From Ehretia macrophylla (lineage: Eukaryota; Streptophyta; Magnoliopsida; Boraginales; Ehretiaceae), in contig CM075768.1 of the NCBI GenBank assembly GCA_037974665.1, positions 3,994,501 through 4,058,500 on the forward strand: DNA of 64,000 nt, given 5' to 3'. Under the pieces are notes generated by a model. The model saw only the letters and a list, made by a program, of their open reading frames with translations, did no database searches and was not told where the DNA came from. The position numbers and the translations under genes are program-made. Positions 1 to 12,429 of this stretch are shown in pieces (position 1 is the stretch's first letter; every line of letters starts with the position of its first letter).

Positions 1-111
1 GAGCTAGGATCGAGACATCCAAAATATGCTCAATTCTCTCAAACCGGAGGATAACTCTTAAACTTTTATACCATTTTTTAAAGTTCAGTCCAGTTAAATA
101 ATCATGATTAA
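1..111 (-). pseudogene. Copia I gag fragment, left of element A
   Basis: This short piece resembles, on the minus strand, the start of the copia gag of element J near 38270-38400. The shared words (for example AAAGTTCAGTCCAGTTAAA here, AAAGTTTGGTCCGGTTAAA there) fall in the same order. It is the continuation of the copia sequence that resumes at 9099 after element A. The last five bases (ATTAA, 107-111) are one copy of A's target-site duplication. It is too short to judge coding state. Confidence 0.6.
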
Positions 112-2574
112 TGTGAAACCCCAGTTTTCGTCTTTACCTCGATTTGCGTGTCTTTGTCTCGATTTGTGTGATATGACCTCTTTATGTGTTATATGAATTA
201 GAATGCGCTAAATATGTTATTTATATTCCTATTACATACTATGTGTGCATTCATAAAATTTTCATAAAAAACGGAATCAAAAATTTTATCGACGGTTTTT
301 GTGAATAGTATTTTTGACGCACGTATGCTAAAATTTTTACACGGGTATTTTAAGTGTTTCAAAACCTAGCCCTCAGATATTAATAGACCTGTGTGTGATT
401 AAAATGGATTTCAAATCGACTTTGAAATTTTAAAGGTTTTTACACTTTCTTTTCTGAAAATTGAGTTTTTAACCCAGTCGGGTAAAAATGTTTGCATGTA
501 AAATTATTTGTTGTCTAAAATAAATTATCTAGAAATTATCTAAGTGTCAATTTAATGTTTTCAGCAAGAAATAGTCATAAATAGAATTAAAAGACTAGAA
601 ATACTAAAAAAATAAACTAGTGTTTACCTTTGACCTTGTTTTATTTTTGTTGACTTTGCTTACATATGCTAAATAACCAAAATTTCTCACAAAACAAAAG
701 CTCAAAACCCACTTTATTCTCACACACATGGCCGAAACATAGGAGGCCATTTTTGCTTGGTTTTGATCAATATTTTTCATTAGATTTTGCAATACAAAGC
801 CTTTACACTTGAATCAAAGTTTGTTCTTGCTTGTTGGGCATCCATTCTACACCTTTCTTGCATCAAAACACATCAAAGGTGAGAGAAAATTCTAGATCTC
901 AAAATGTCATTTTTATGTTAATTCATATAATCGAATTTTTAGTCGTTGAAATGTTAAATTGATGTTATATTATTGCTCAGTAGATGCTAAGGATTGATTA
1001 TACGTGTTTATATCAGTTTTGAACTGTTGTAGCATGAATTTTTATTTTCGGGTATTAAAATTGAGTTGTTGGCTATTTGTTGAATAATTGGAGTTGTGGT
1101 GGTTGGAATCTATTACAGTTAGCTTGTAAAAGTTTGTTAAATACGTGATTGTAATATTGTAATGTCGAAATTTTGATTGAGATGTCGGTGTGAAAGTCCA
1201 AAAGTTGCAGGCATGATGCATTAGGGTTTTGGGGTTGTTGGGTTTGATTTGGATGGATTATGGTTGGTTTCCTAAGGGGCTAATGTAGTGTGGTGATTGG
1301 ATTAGTAGAATGTAAGTTATGACTTTTAGAAGATTAGGTTGTCTTTCTTTAAAATCTTGAATTATGCCTTTGGATGTTTGGGTAGTGTTTGAGTGAATGA
1401 ATTGTGAGTTGTTGATGGTTAGACTAGGGTTTGGATGTGTGCTTATTGCATGTTAAGTTGGATGGCTTACTTTGTCATCTAACTTAGTTGTTGAGTTGTT
1501 AATTGTTTATTTGATGATATGTTGTTGAAATGATGATTATTGATCGATTATTGATGAACCGGGAGATAGGCAACTTACTTTGTTGTCTCCTGTGATAATT
1601 GATTATTGATGAGCCGGGAGATAGTCAACATGAAATGTTGTCCTCCTGAGATTTGAATGATTATTATTATTGTCATGAGTCTTGATATGTGTGTGCCACC
1701 TCTCGGGCAGCGTCGGGCTGTCGGGTTGAAAATGGCATGACTATCATAGGCTACCCCCAGCTTGCATGGGCAGAGGTGCCATGGAGGGAGGGGCTAGAGA
1801 GGTACCTCGGGTGCGTGAGTAATGGGGAGTTTATAAGAAGAACGGTTGAGATCCTGATGGCGTTTGGAGCTACACCAAGTAGAGTATCCTTTATTGATTG
1901 GTCATTATAATTAAAGTGCTTATATTGTTATTGATGATTATTATTATGTTTACTACTCAAGGGATGACTTCCAAGGAGTATAGTAAATACTATTAGAGAT
2001 CTATCGAATCCTCACTGAGCTTGTTTTATATAAGCTCACTCTCAATTATTGCATGCATACAGGTGTTACCGATCCAGATTACGGGTACGTGCCTCCAGAA
2101 GAGGATAATGTGCCATATATGGACGAGTCCTATGTGCCAGAGTCTTGTCCTTGATATCTGATGTTGTACTTTTTTGTTATCTTGTATATTAATACTAGTT
2201 GGTTTGTATTTACTTAGAAGTTATGATGTATAAGATGTTGTAAATATAATGGATTAAATGTTGCTAGTTTAGTAGTCTTGTTTTAGACAATGATTAGGCT
2301 ACTAGATTTGTTATAATCTATTTTGGGAAATGTATGTTATATAGTAAATGTATGATGTTGGAATGAAGGCGTATAACTTATGGATACAATGGTAAAAGAA
2401 TGTTTAATGTATATTGGGGTTGTGTTTTTTAATTGTTGAATTGTTTGTGGAGTTGGTTGTATGAGTTACGAAGAGGTTGGTTTAGAGCCTCGGTGTCCTA
2501 ATTATTGTCGTTATACTGCCGAAATTCTGTTGCGTCCTGATTAATTGTAAGAGGGGTCAAGTTGGGGCGTGACA
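112..2574 (+). repeat. 5' LTR of gypsy A
   Basis: Direct repeat of 6603-9098, running from TGTGAAACCCC to GGGGCGTGACA. Inside it are the family landmarks: a donor-like GTGAGAG at 879, a GC-rich module at about 1690-1889 beginning TGTGCCACCTCTCGGGCAG, a TATA-like TTTTATATAAG at 2024-2033, an acceptor-like TGCATGCATACAG ending at 2062, and the short frame 2063-2154. Apart from these the LTR is AT-rich and I see no gene in it. Confidence 0.92.
2063..2154 (+). other. Conserved short frame in A 5' LTR
   Basis: Directly after an acceptor-like CAG (2060-2062), codons in phase from 2065 read ...DPDYGYVPPEEDNVP... and end DESYVPESCP then TGA at 2152-2154. No ATG starts the frame, so it would need an upstream exon or start. 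Equivalent frames sit in B, H, E and the other A LTR. Known family: none that I recognise. A coding role is inferred from codon-wise conservation. Confidence 0.55.
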
Positions 2575-5500
2575 TTAAGTGTGATCAAAGCTAAGGTTTA
2601 ATTGTTAGCCGAGGTATTCTCGGAATGTGGGTAATGGTCTTAGCATGAAAGTATGTATGAAGTAAAAGAAAAGTGAAATGTGTGTCAAAATAATTAAGTG
2701 ATTAAGTGATTATGTGATTTAGTGATTTAGTGACTATGTGATTATGAGGTCAATTTGTTTATGTGATTGATACTTAAGTGATTTATGTGCTTTATGTGAC
2801 TTTGTTGTTTATGTGCTAATAATTGTCTATAGCCTGTCTATGTGCTGTAACCTGTGCTAACTCTTTGATTAGGTAGACCAAGAACCAGAGGTAGGCCTGA
2901 GGTAGTTGACGAGGCACCAGACAATGTGGCTCTGGGCCGAGATAGGGGTGATGACCGTATAGCTGCTGCCATGGATAGGATGACGGAGTTTATGGTAGGG
3001 CAGTCACAGTTATTAGCAGGGCAGGTAGCCTAGGCACAGGCATTACAAACTCAGTTGTTGAACATTCAGGGTGGTTACCACAGGCGTGGTACGTTGAAGG
3101 AATTCTTGGGTTATTATCCACTGAGATTTCAGGGAGAGCCAGATGATAGGAAGGCAGAAGCTTGGATTAATAAGATAGAGAAGATATTCGATCCTCTAGA
3201 CTACACGGATGAGAAAAAGTCAGTTATGCAGTTTATCTATTTGATGATGAGGCAGAGGAATGGTGGCGCACAGTGAGAGTCGGTTGGGAGGCAAGAGGTA
3301 CTCTGTGTGTTTGGGATACCTTTATTAGAGCGTTTCGGGTGAAATATGTCCCAAGGATTGCACGGGAACGGAGAGAGGTGGAGTTCCTGTCCTTGGTTCA
3401 GGGGGATGCTTCTGTGGCTCAGTATGAGGCCACTTATACTAGACGGTCCTGGTATGCACCGGAGTTTGGAGCAGATGAGGAGCGCAAGACCCGGAGGTTT
3501 ATGTTGGGTTTGATGTCAGAGATTCAGGATGCAATGACCTTGAATTAGTATGATATATTTTCTGAGGCTTTTGATCCGGCATCCAGACTGGAAAATAGGA
3601 AAGGGGAACATATTGTATCTAGTCAGCCTAGTAAGAGGCCATTTTAGCCGTAGGGCCAGCAGGTTGGGTATAGACCTTTAGTACAGCAGGGTAGTTATAG
3701 GCCTTCAGTGCAGCAGGGTTCTTTCAAACCGCAGGGTCAGCAGGTTTACTATCGGCCTCAGTTTCAGCAGGGGTCTTATTAGGCTCAGTCACAGTACAAC
3801 TCGGCCCAGTCTCAGGGTCAATATAGGCCTAGTGTTGTGAGACCCCAGCAATAGACTGGCACAGCCACTTATTCAGCTTTTGGTTTTCTAGGGGTAGTAG
3901 AAGTGCTTCGTCACCGCAGTATGCTTACTGCAAGCATCAGGGCCATATGGAGGCCGACTACAGGGCGAAGGCAGGAACGTGTTTGAGTTGCGGCAACAAT
4001 CAGCATAGGGTAAAGGATTGCCCTAGATTTCAGAGGACTGAGGGTTGGGTAGTGACCTAGGGTTATCAGGGATGACCTACCGATGGTGCACCTCAGCAGC
4101 AGCGGGTTTAGGCTCGAGCCTACGCAGTCAATTTAGAGAAGGCACCTGAGGATACGACAGTTGTGGAAGGTAACTTCCTTATACTCAATCAACTTGTTAA
4201 AGTGTTGATTGATTCTGGTGCTACGCATTCTTTCATACTACTTGTGTGCAACGTGTTAACATGCAACCTGAAAGATTGCCTTATGTGGTTGAGATTAGTA
4301 CTTCTTTAACTGATAAGTATGTGACAGGCTTAGTATGTAAATACTGTAAAATACATGTTAAGGGTCAAGATTTTCCATCGGACCTTATTTTATTTCCTAT
4401 CTGGGGGTATGATGTTATCTTGGATATGGACTAGTTTTCTAAGTTTGATGCTCAGCTAAACTGTAGAACAAAGGTAGTACGGTTTCATTTGCCAGATCAG
4501 CCAGTGGTTGAGGTAGCGGGGAACCGGGATGCTAAGACGAGTTTTATTATCTCATCAACTAAAGTTGTTAAGCTGGTGAGTAAGGGATGTTCGGGTGATC
4601 TAGCTTATTTGATCAACAAGCTATCGGACAAGCTAAAGCTGGAGGAAGTTCCTATTATTCGGGAATATCCCAATGTATTTCCCGAGGAGTTGCCAGGGTT
4701 ACCGCTAGAGAGAGATATGGAGTTTGTGATCAATCTTATTCCCGGTACTCAACCTATTTCTAAATCAACGTACCGGATGGCACCAGCTGAGTTGAAGGAG
4801 CTAAAAACACAGTTGCAGGAGTCATTAGAGAAGGGTTTCATTTAGCAGAGTTCTTCACCATGGGGAACACCTATTTTATTTGTGAAAAAGAAGGATGGTA
4901 TCTTGAGATTATGTATCGAATATCGTGGTTTGAATTAGGTGACCATCAAGAACAAGTATCCTTTACCACTGATTGACGAGTTGTTTGATCAACTTCAGGG
5001 AGCCAAAGTCTACTCTAAGTTTGACTTGAGACAGGAGTATTATCAGCTTCGGATTCGTACAGAGGATGTTCCGAAGTCTGTTTTCAGGACTCGGTACGGG
5101 CATTATGAATTTATTGTTATGCCCTTCGGACTGACTAATGCACAGGCAACATTCATGGATCTTATGCATCGGGTTTTTTAGCCGTACTTGGACCAGTTCA
5201 TGGTAATCTTTATTGATGATATCTTAGTTTATTCTTCTGTTTCGGAACAAGGTTTGTGTTCCCGATGAACCAGGTTTGAGGAGAGGTATTCTGGAAGAGG
5301 CTCATAATTCTAAGTACACCATTCATCCCGGTGGAAACAAGATGTATCGAAATTTGAAGCAATATTATTGGTGGAATAACATGAAGAGGGAGGTTGCTCA
5401 GTTTGTATCCAGATGTTTGACTTGTCAGAGAGTGAAAGCTGAACATCAACGACCTGCAGGGTTACTTCAGCCGTTGGCAATACCAAAGTGGAAATGGGAG

Positions 5501-6602
5501 CATATTACGATGGACTTCGTCTCTAGTTTTCCTAGAACACCGAGAGGTAACGACGCAGTTTGGGTTGTCGTAGGCCGTTTGACGAAGTCAGCTCATTTCA
5601 TTCCGATGAGGTTAGAAGATGAGGTTGCAAAGTTGACAGATCTTTATTTGAATCAGATTGTTAGACTAAACGGGATTCCATCTAGTATTGTCTCAGATCA
5701 AGATCCTCAGTTTACTTCTCGTTTGTGGGAGAAACTTTAGGAGACTTTGGGTACTCAGTTAAACTTTAGCACTGCGTACCATTCTCAGATCGACGATCAG
5801 TCTAAGAGGATTATTCAGATTCTAGAGGATATGCTCAGGGCTTGTGTTCTGGACTTCAAGAAGAACTGGGAAAAACATCTACCACTTTCCGAGTTTGCCT
5901 ATAACAATAGTCATCAAGCTACTATTAGGATGGCACCTTTTGAAGCTCTCTACGGCCGTAAGTGCCGTTCACCTTTGTATTGGGATAAAGTAAGGGAAAT
6001 GAAGACTATTGATCCGACTATCACGCTAGAGCTTCTAGAGAAGATTGAGAATGTTCAGTTGATCAGGTAGAGAATGCTTATAGCATAGAATAGATTCAAG
6101 AGTTATGCTAATAAACGTCATCGGGATTTGGAGTTTGCAGTCAGGGATCGGGTTTTCTTGAAATTATCTCCTCGAAAGGGGTTTGCTCGTTAAGGCAAAT
6201 GTGGTAAGCTGAGTCCGAGGTTTGCAGGGTCGTTTGAGATTACCGACAGGGTTGGTAAGTTAGCATATTGGTTGGCTTTACTGGAGCATTTCTCTAATGT
6301 CCATGTTGTCTTTCACGTGTCTAATTTACAGAAGTATAATCCATATCCTTCTCATATTCTAGAGCCAGAGTCATTCCAGCTTCGTGAGAATTTGATTTAT
6401 GAAGAGCGCCCGATTCGCATTCTTGATCAGATAGAACAGGAGTTGAGGTTGAAAAAGATTCTGATGGTCAAAGTATTGTGGAAACATTGCGATTGAGGAG
6501 GCTACTTGGGAGATGAGAGATCAGATACAGCAGTAGTATCCAGATCTGTTCCGTTCAGCAAGTAAGAATTTCGAGGATGAAATTTCTTTAAGGAGCGGAG
6601 AA
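2575..6602 (+). pseudogene. Gag-pol remains of gypsy A
   Basis: Decayed chromovirus polyprotein region. Recognisable in order are gag capsid (around 3050-3550, including [13 protein letters not shown], as in E), CCHC knuckle remains near 3930-4020, the protease D-S-G-A motif near 4212, reverse transcriptase (RTRYGHYEF and PFGLTNA words near 5090-5140), integrase zinc finger and core (about 5280-6000) and a chromodomain-like tail (about 6400-6560). It is clearly the same family as E but shorter overall and broken many times. The purine-rich tract AAGGAGCGGAGAA at 6590-6602 is the plus-strand primer next to the 3' LTR. Not expected to yield protein. Confidence 0.88.
2580..2592 (+). other. Primer binding site of A (diverged)
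   Basis: TGTGATCAAAGCT, a decayed form of the TGGTATCAGAGCT seen intact in C and E. That form is complementary to the 3' end of plant initiator tRNA-Met. It lies six bases after the 5' LTR, as in the relatives. Confidence 0.75.
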
Positions 6603-9098
6603 TGTGAAACCCCAGTTTTCATATTCACCTCGATTTGCATGTCTTTGCCTCGATTTGTGTGATATGACCTGTTTATGCGTTATATGAATTAGAATGCGCT
6701 AAATATGTGATTTATATTCCTATTAAATGCTATGTGTGCATTCATGAAATTTTTATCAAAAATGAAATCATAAATTTTATCGACGGTTTTTGTGAATAGT
6801 ATTTTAGATGCACGTCCGCTAAAATTTTTACACGGGTGTTTTAAGTGTTTCAAAACCTAGTCCTCGGATATTAATAGACCTGTATGTGATTAAAATGGAT
6901 TTCAAATCGACTTTAAAATTTTAAAGATTTTTACACTTTCTTTTGCGAAAATCGAGTTTTTAACCGAGTCGGGTGAAAATATTTGCATGTAAAATTATTT
7001 GTCACCTAAAATAAATTATCTAGAAATAGTCTAAGTGTCAATTTAATGTTTTGAGCAAGAAACAGTCAAAAATAGAATTAAAAGACTAGAAATACTAAAA
7101 AAATAAACTAGTGTTCACCTTTGACCTTATTTTATTTTGTTGACTTTGCTTATATATGCTAAATAACCAAAATTGCTCACAAAACAAAAGCTCAAAACCC
7201 ACTCAATTCTCACACACATGGCCGAAACATAGGAGGCCATCTTTGCTTGGTTTTGATCAACATTTTTCATTAGATTTTGCAATAAAAAGCCTTTACACTT
7301 GAATCAAAGTTTGTTCTTGCTTGTTGGGCATCCATTCTACACCTTTCTTGCATCAAAACACAACAAAGGTGAGAGAAAATTCTAGATCTCAAAATGCCAT
7401 TTTTATGTTAATTCATATAATCGAATTTTTAGTCGTTGAAATGTTAAATTGATGTTATATTATTTCTCAGTAGATGCTAAGGATTGATTATATGTGTTTA
7501 TATCAGTTTTGAACCGTTGTAGCATGAATTTTTATTTTTCGGGTATTAAAATTGAGTTGTTGGCTATTTGTTGAATAATTGGAGTTGTGGTGGTTGGAAT
7601 CGATTGCTGTTAGCTTGTGAAAGTTTGTTAAATACATGGTAATAATATTGTAATGCCAAAATTTTGATTGAGATGTCGGTATGAAAGTCCAGAAATTTCA
7701 GCCATGATTCATTAGGGTTTTAGGGTTGTTGGGCTTGATTTGGATGGATTATGGTTGGTTTCCTCGGGGGCTAATGTAGTTAATTGAGTGGGTGAGTGAT
7801 AGAAACTGGTTTGGAGGTGATTGGATTAGTAGAATGTAAGTTATGACTTTTAGAAGATTGGGTTGTCTTTCTTTGAAATGTTGAATTATACCTTTGGATG
7901 TTTGGGTGGTGTTTGAGTGAATGAATTGTGAGTTGTTGATGGTTAGACTAGGGTTTGGATGTGTGGTTATTGCATGTTAAGTTAGATGGCCTACTTTGTC
8001 ATCTAACTTAGTTGTTGAGTTGTTAACTGTTTATTTGATGATATGTTGTTGAAATGATGATTACTGATTGATTATTGATGAACCGGGAGATAGGCAACCT
8101 ACTTTGTTGTCCTCTTGTGATAATTGATTATTGATGAGCCGAGAGATAGTCAACGTGAAAGGTTGTCCTCCTGAGATTTGAATGATTATTATTATTGTCA
8201 TGAGTCTTGATATATGTGTGCCACCTCTCGGGCAGCGTTGGGCTGTCGGGTTGAAAATGGCATGACTATCACAGTCTACCCCAAGCTCGCATGGGCAGAG
8301 GTGGCATAGAGGAAGGGGCTAGTGAGGTACCTCGGGTGCGTGAGTAATGGGGAGTTATAAGAAGAACGGTTGAGATCGTGATGGCGTTTGGAGCAACACC
8401 AACTAGAGTATCCTTTATTGATCGGTCATTATAATTAATGTGCTTATATTGTTATTGATGATTATTATTGTGTTTACTGCTCAATGGATGACTTCCAAGG
8501 AGTATAGTAAATACTGTTAGAGATCTATCGAATCCTCACTGGGCTTGTTTTATATAAGCTCATTCTCAATTATTGGATGCATACAGGTGTTACCGATCCA
8601 GATTACGGGTACGTGCCTCCAGAAGAGGATAATGTGCCATATATGGATGAGTCCTATATGCCAGAGTCTTGTCCTTGATATCTGATGTTGTACTCTTTTG
8701 TTATCTTGTATATTAATACTAGTTGGTTTGTATTTACTTAGAAGTTATGATATATAAGATGTTGTAAAGATAATGGATTAAATGTTGCTAGTTTAGTAGT
8801 CTTGTTTTAGAAAATGATTAGGCTACTAGATTGGTTATAATCTATTTTGAGAAATGTATGTTATATAGTAAATGTATGATGTTGGAACAGAGGCGTATAA
8901 CTTATGGATACAATGGTAAAAGAATGTTTAATGTATATTGTGGTTGTGTTGTTTAATTGTTGAATTGTTTGTGGAGTCGGTTGTATGAGTTGCGAAAAGG
9001 TTGGTTTAAAGTCTCGGTGTCCTAATTACTGTCGTTATACTACCGAAATTTCGTTGCGTCCTGATTGATTGTAGGAGGGGTCAAGTTGGAGCGTGACA
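6603..9098 (+). repeat. 3' LTR of gypsy A
   Basis: Second copy of the A LTR (TGTGAAACCCC ... GCGTGACA), 2496 bp. It differs from the 5' copy by scattered substitutions and small length differences. It carries the same landmarks: donor-like GTGAGAG at 7369, GC-rich module at about 8216-8416, acceptor-like CAG ending 8586, and the short frame 8587-8678. The right target-site duplication ATTAA follows at 9099-9103. Confidence 0.92.
8587..8678 (+). other. Conserved short frame in A 3' LTR
   Basis: Same frame and phase as 2063-2154, reading DYGYVPPEEDNVP and ending DESYMPESCP before TGA at 8676-8678. It remains open although the element's gag-pol is badly decayed. Confidence 0.5.
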
Positions 9099-11261
9099 AT
9101 TAAGGTTGGAGAGAATAGGATTTATGAATAAAGCCATGGCACACAAACTGCAGAAAAAAGGTAAATATAACAGAAAGTAAGATTGTAGGTTAACAAGAAT
9201 ATATAAAAAGAAAGTTGTTCCCACAATTTGTCTTAAATCTCTTACTCCCTTAATAAGAAAACATGAATCTACAAAAAGACTCTAAGTGGGATGACCAAGT
9301 TCCCTTGATCTCATGTATTCCTCAAACCTTTATGGCTATAATTGAAATACAAGTACCAAAGGTCAACAACACTTTGTTGTCTATTTCTCTAAATAGGGTA
9401 TGGTCAACTTTAGTCCCTAAATCACTTGGTCTCAAACATTTGTGGTTATAATTGATTAAGAGTTAGATTGGACCCGCCATCACTCAGTTATTCGACAAAT
9501 TGAATCAATAACCTCAAACATTTGTGGTTATAATTGGTCGTTAGATTTTGGAAGATAACATCTCTATGTTTTATACTAGCGATTTTAATAAACTTGTCGT
9601 GAATCAAATCCTCTACTTTTGGTAAGTGGGACCGTATTCATTTAAGTTTCATTAAATCCTAAAATGGCGGAGGACTACAATAAAACTCATTTTACCGTTT
9701 TTATCAATCAAATATTAGTTTGCACATAGGGAGACAATACGATCTCATCATATAATCATGCATTCAATATACTATAAGCTAATAATCACAATTATAGCAA
9801 ATTATAGAATATGAATGCAATAATGCATGAATGGTGGATCATGGGCTAGGGTTTTGGGCCCAATGGAAATAAAACTATCTTATATAAAGATCTTCAACTC
9901 CTTGAAATCTTCATTGGGCCTCCAATTCCTTGGTTGTCCATTGGGCTTTCTTGCAAGCTTCTCTTTGAAGAATTACATAGGTGTCCTCACTACATTATTC
10001 TCTCAAAAGGCAAGAATATAAATGAGACTTATTTCTCAAATTACAACCCAATAAATTGACCCTTAAAGCCCAAATCCATGATCAAATTCACCATTTCCAA
10101 GATATATGAATATGTATGATCATTCATATCAAACATATAATAATCATCATATAAATGGCTAGCATTCAAGTTTAATTGACTCATTAATATGAAGAATCAA
10201 ACTTCATCCATACTAATTGCATAATCATAAAACACCTTTTACTAATGCAAGTCATGTTGGCCCATTAATTTATAATTCATTATAATTTCACATGCAAGTC
10301 CTAAATTCAAAGAAATCACAAATCCATGGCCAAGACATATAAAGTGGCCCAATAGCTAAAATTTAACACTAATACATGCATATAAGGCTCAAGCCCAAAT
10401 CAACATGACTTTTTGGCCTATGCACATTAATTTTAGCCCAATAGTCCTTTTAAAAGTATTATATCACTATATAATTAACTTTTAACTTTCTCAAACTTAG
10501 AAATATCTAAATGCAACACAGTAGATCATTTCCAATTTCAAGATAAGAACATAATGACCTCCCATTTATGTAAAATCAATTTTGTTATCTCAAGACATAT
10601 AAACAAGTTGCATTTTGACTATTGAACATTTTAATCATCAAGTAGTCATTTATTTAATTATATGCATGTCAATCATCAAATAAGTTCAAAACTAACTTTT
10701 CAACTTTCTTTTAAACACATGCACACATTAAATATATACATTCGAGGACTACTAGGCAACTTTTAACACCTTTACATGTCCAACAGAAAGCAAAATCATC
10801 AACCCACACAACAAGTGCAGTTCGGCCATATCTATAAAATAATGCTAGACTTGTTTTTCTTCAATTTTGACTTCACAACATGCAAAAAGGGAACTTTTCA
10901 AGAAATACCTTTTTATCTTTTCTACTTTTAGAATATTCTTCTTATTCCAAAGTCATATGTCAACCTGCAAAGATCAAATCTACCATTTATCTTCACATAT
11001 AAGCATATTAACAAGAAGAACAATTATTCTAATCATGCATGTGAAAATCGGCCATCATCAAGCATGGATCTAAACATGCAAGTTGAAATCAACACCTCTT
11101 TCCTTAAGATCCATATATACAAGCTAAGATCCAAACTAGATCTATAACATACATACATGTAGACTTAAGATAAGCTTCAAACTTGCACATTTTTTAGAGC
11201 TAACACACGGCCATATATTAGCTAGTTTCATGGACATCATAACAATGGCTCTAATACCACT
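9099..11261 (-). mobile_element. Copia I leader and gag start
   Basis: Internal 5' leader of copia I, read on the minus strand from the primer site (complement of GGCTCTAATACCA at 11247-11259) to the gag start near 9135 (CAT on the plus strand in AAAGCCATGG; J has AGAAGCCATT at the matching place). Blocks match the J leader at about 38560-39300, including three copies of a TTTGTGGTTATAATTG-like motif at 9321-9344, 9431-9454 and 9513-9536. The stretch is AT-rich and I see no gene in it. Short open frames are unshared with J and look incidental. Confidence 0.75.
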
Positions 11262-11471
11262 TGAAAGTGACATGGACCAACCCTAGGATGTAAGGTCCAA
11301 GTCCAACACATTAGTATATCATGTCAACACATATATCATAGTTGGATTCAATATCGAGGAAGGAACACATGGACATCAAGCTATGGCCGAACCATACAAG
11401 GCATATTTCAAAAAATTTCCAAGCATTCAAGCAAGAATCAACATGCATACTTCCAACTATGTCCATAAACT

Positions 11472-11502
<31 letters not shown>

Positions 11503-12389
11503 CACGCATTATATATCAACAATACATAATGTAAAAGAGAGGTTTGAAGGTATACCTCTTGTAGTCACAAAGGTAGATGAAGCTTGAAGACTAGCTCTTG
11601 AATCCTTGTAACATGAAAGTTTTAGTTGGTCCACCAAGCATCCAAAGCTCAACCACAACTTGAAGACAAAATGTGCTAGTATATCTTCAAGATTCCTTGC
11701 TAATATATGTGTTGTTTAAACAAGAACACAAACCTTTTTTCTTATGCTACAATGGACGAAACCAAGCATGAAGAAGATGAAGAATTTTTTTTGTTTTTCT
11801 TGCTATGGTCGTGTATGGTGGTTAAAGCAGAGAGAAGTTGTCATGCTTTGATTAATATATAATCTCTATTATATTCTATTGTCTTGCATAATTAGATAGC
11901 CAATCAAAATTAGTATCTTGCTTGCAAGAACAACACAAGGCCATGTAAAACAATCATTTCATCTTCTCTTTCTTCCTTCGTTGGCCGAAAATTACAGGGG
12001 AGAGAGAGAGAGTTTTTATCTTTGTTTATTATATATAATCTATATTATATGTTAATCTTACATTATTGGATAACCAAGCAAAATGGTTATCTTCCTTGCA
12101 AGAAAAAACAAAGACATGCAAAGCCTTGGATTGTAATCATTACAATCTAAGGGATTGTTTTTTCTCTCTCTTGACACTTGGCAAAAAGCACTTATCATCA
12201 AAGCTAAAGGCTAAGATTATTGTCTTTATTCTAGATTCAATCTTAACCATCCAATTCAAATTAGAAGACTAGGATTGATGACAGACAATCCACTCACCCA
12301 TATTTCACATGCCAGATGAGCATGCCCAGTCACTAATTTACCTTTTTTATTTGATGTCCAGGATCGATGATGTGGCACTACATATCATC

Positions 12390-12429
<40 letters not shown>

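Larger units (their letters stand above)
112..9098 (+). mobile_element. Gypsy element A, complete with two LTRs, broken
   Basis: Full-length plus-strand Ty3/gypsy element, 8987 bp, with TG...CA ends and a perfect 5-bp target-site duplication (ATTAA at 107-111 and 9099-9103). The LTRs are 112-2574 and 6603-9098. The internal part carries gag with CCHC knuckles, protease, reverse transcriptase, integrase and a chromodomain-like tail in the order expected for a chromovirus. The coding part is an old fossil, broken many times (well over ten). LTR-to-LTR difference is roughly 4-5% by eye, suggesting about 2 million years under a commonly used plant LTR rate (1.3e-8 per site per year); this is only a rough inference. 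It inserted into the leader/gag junction of copia I. It belongs to the same family as E and solo LTRs B and H. Confidence 0.92.

Noticed and set aside
9240-11260. Possible host gene or promoter in the long stretch right of A
   Set aside because: Blocks match the leader of copia J in order, and it ends at a tRNA-Met primer site, so it is copia I leader.
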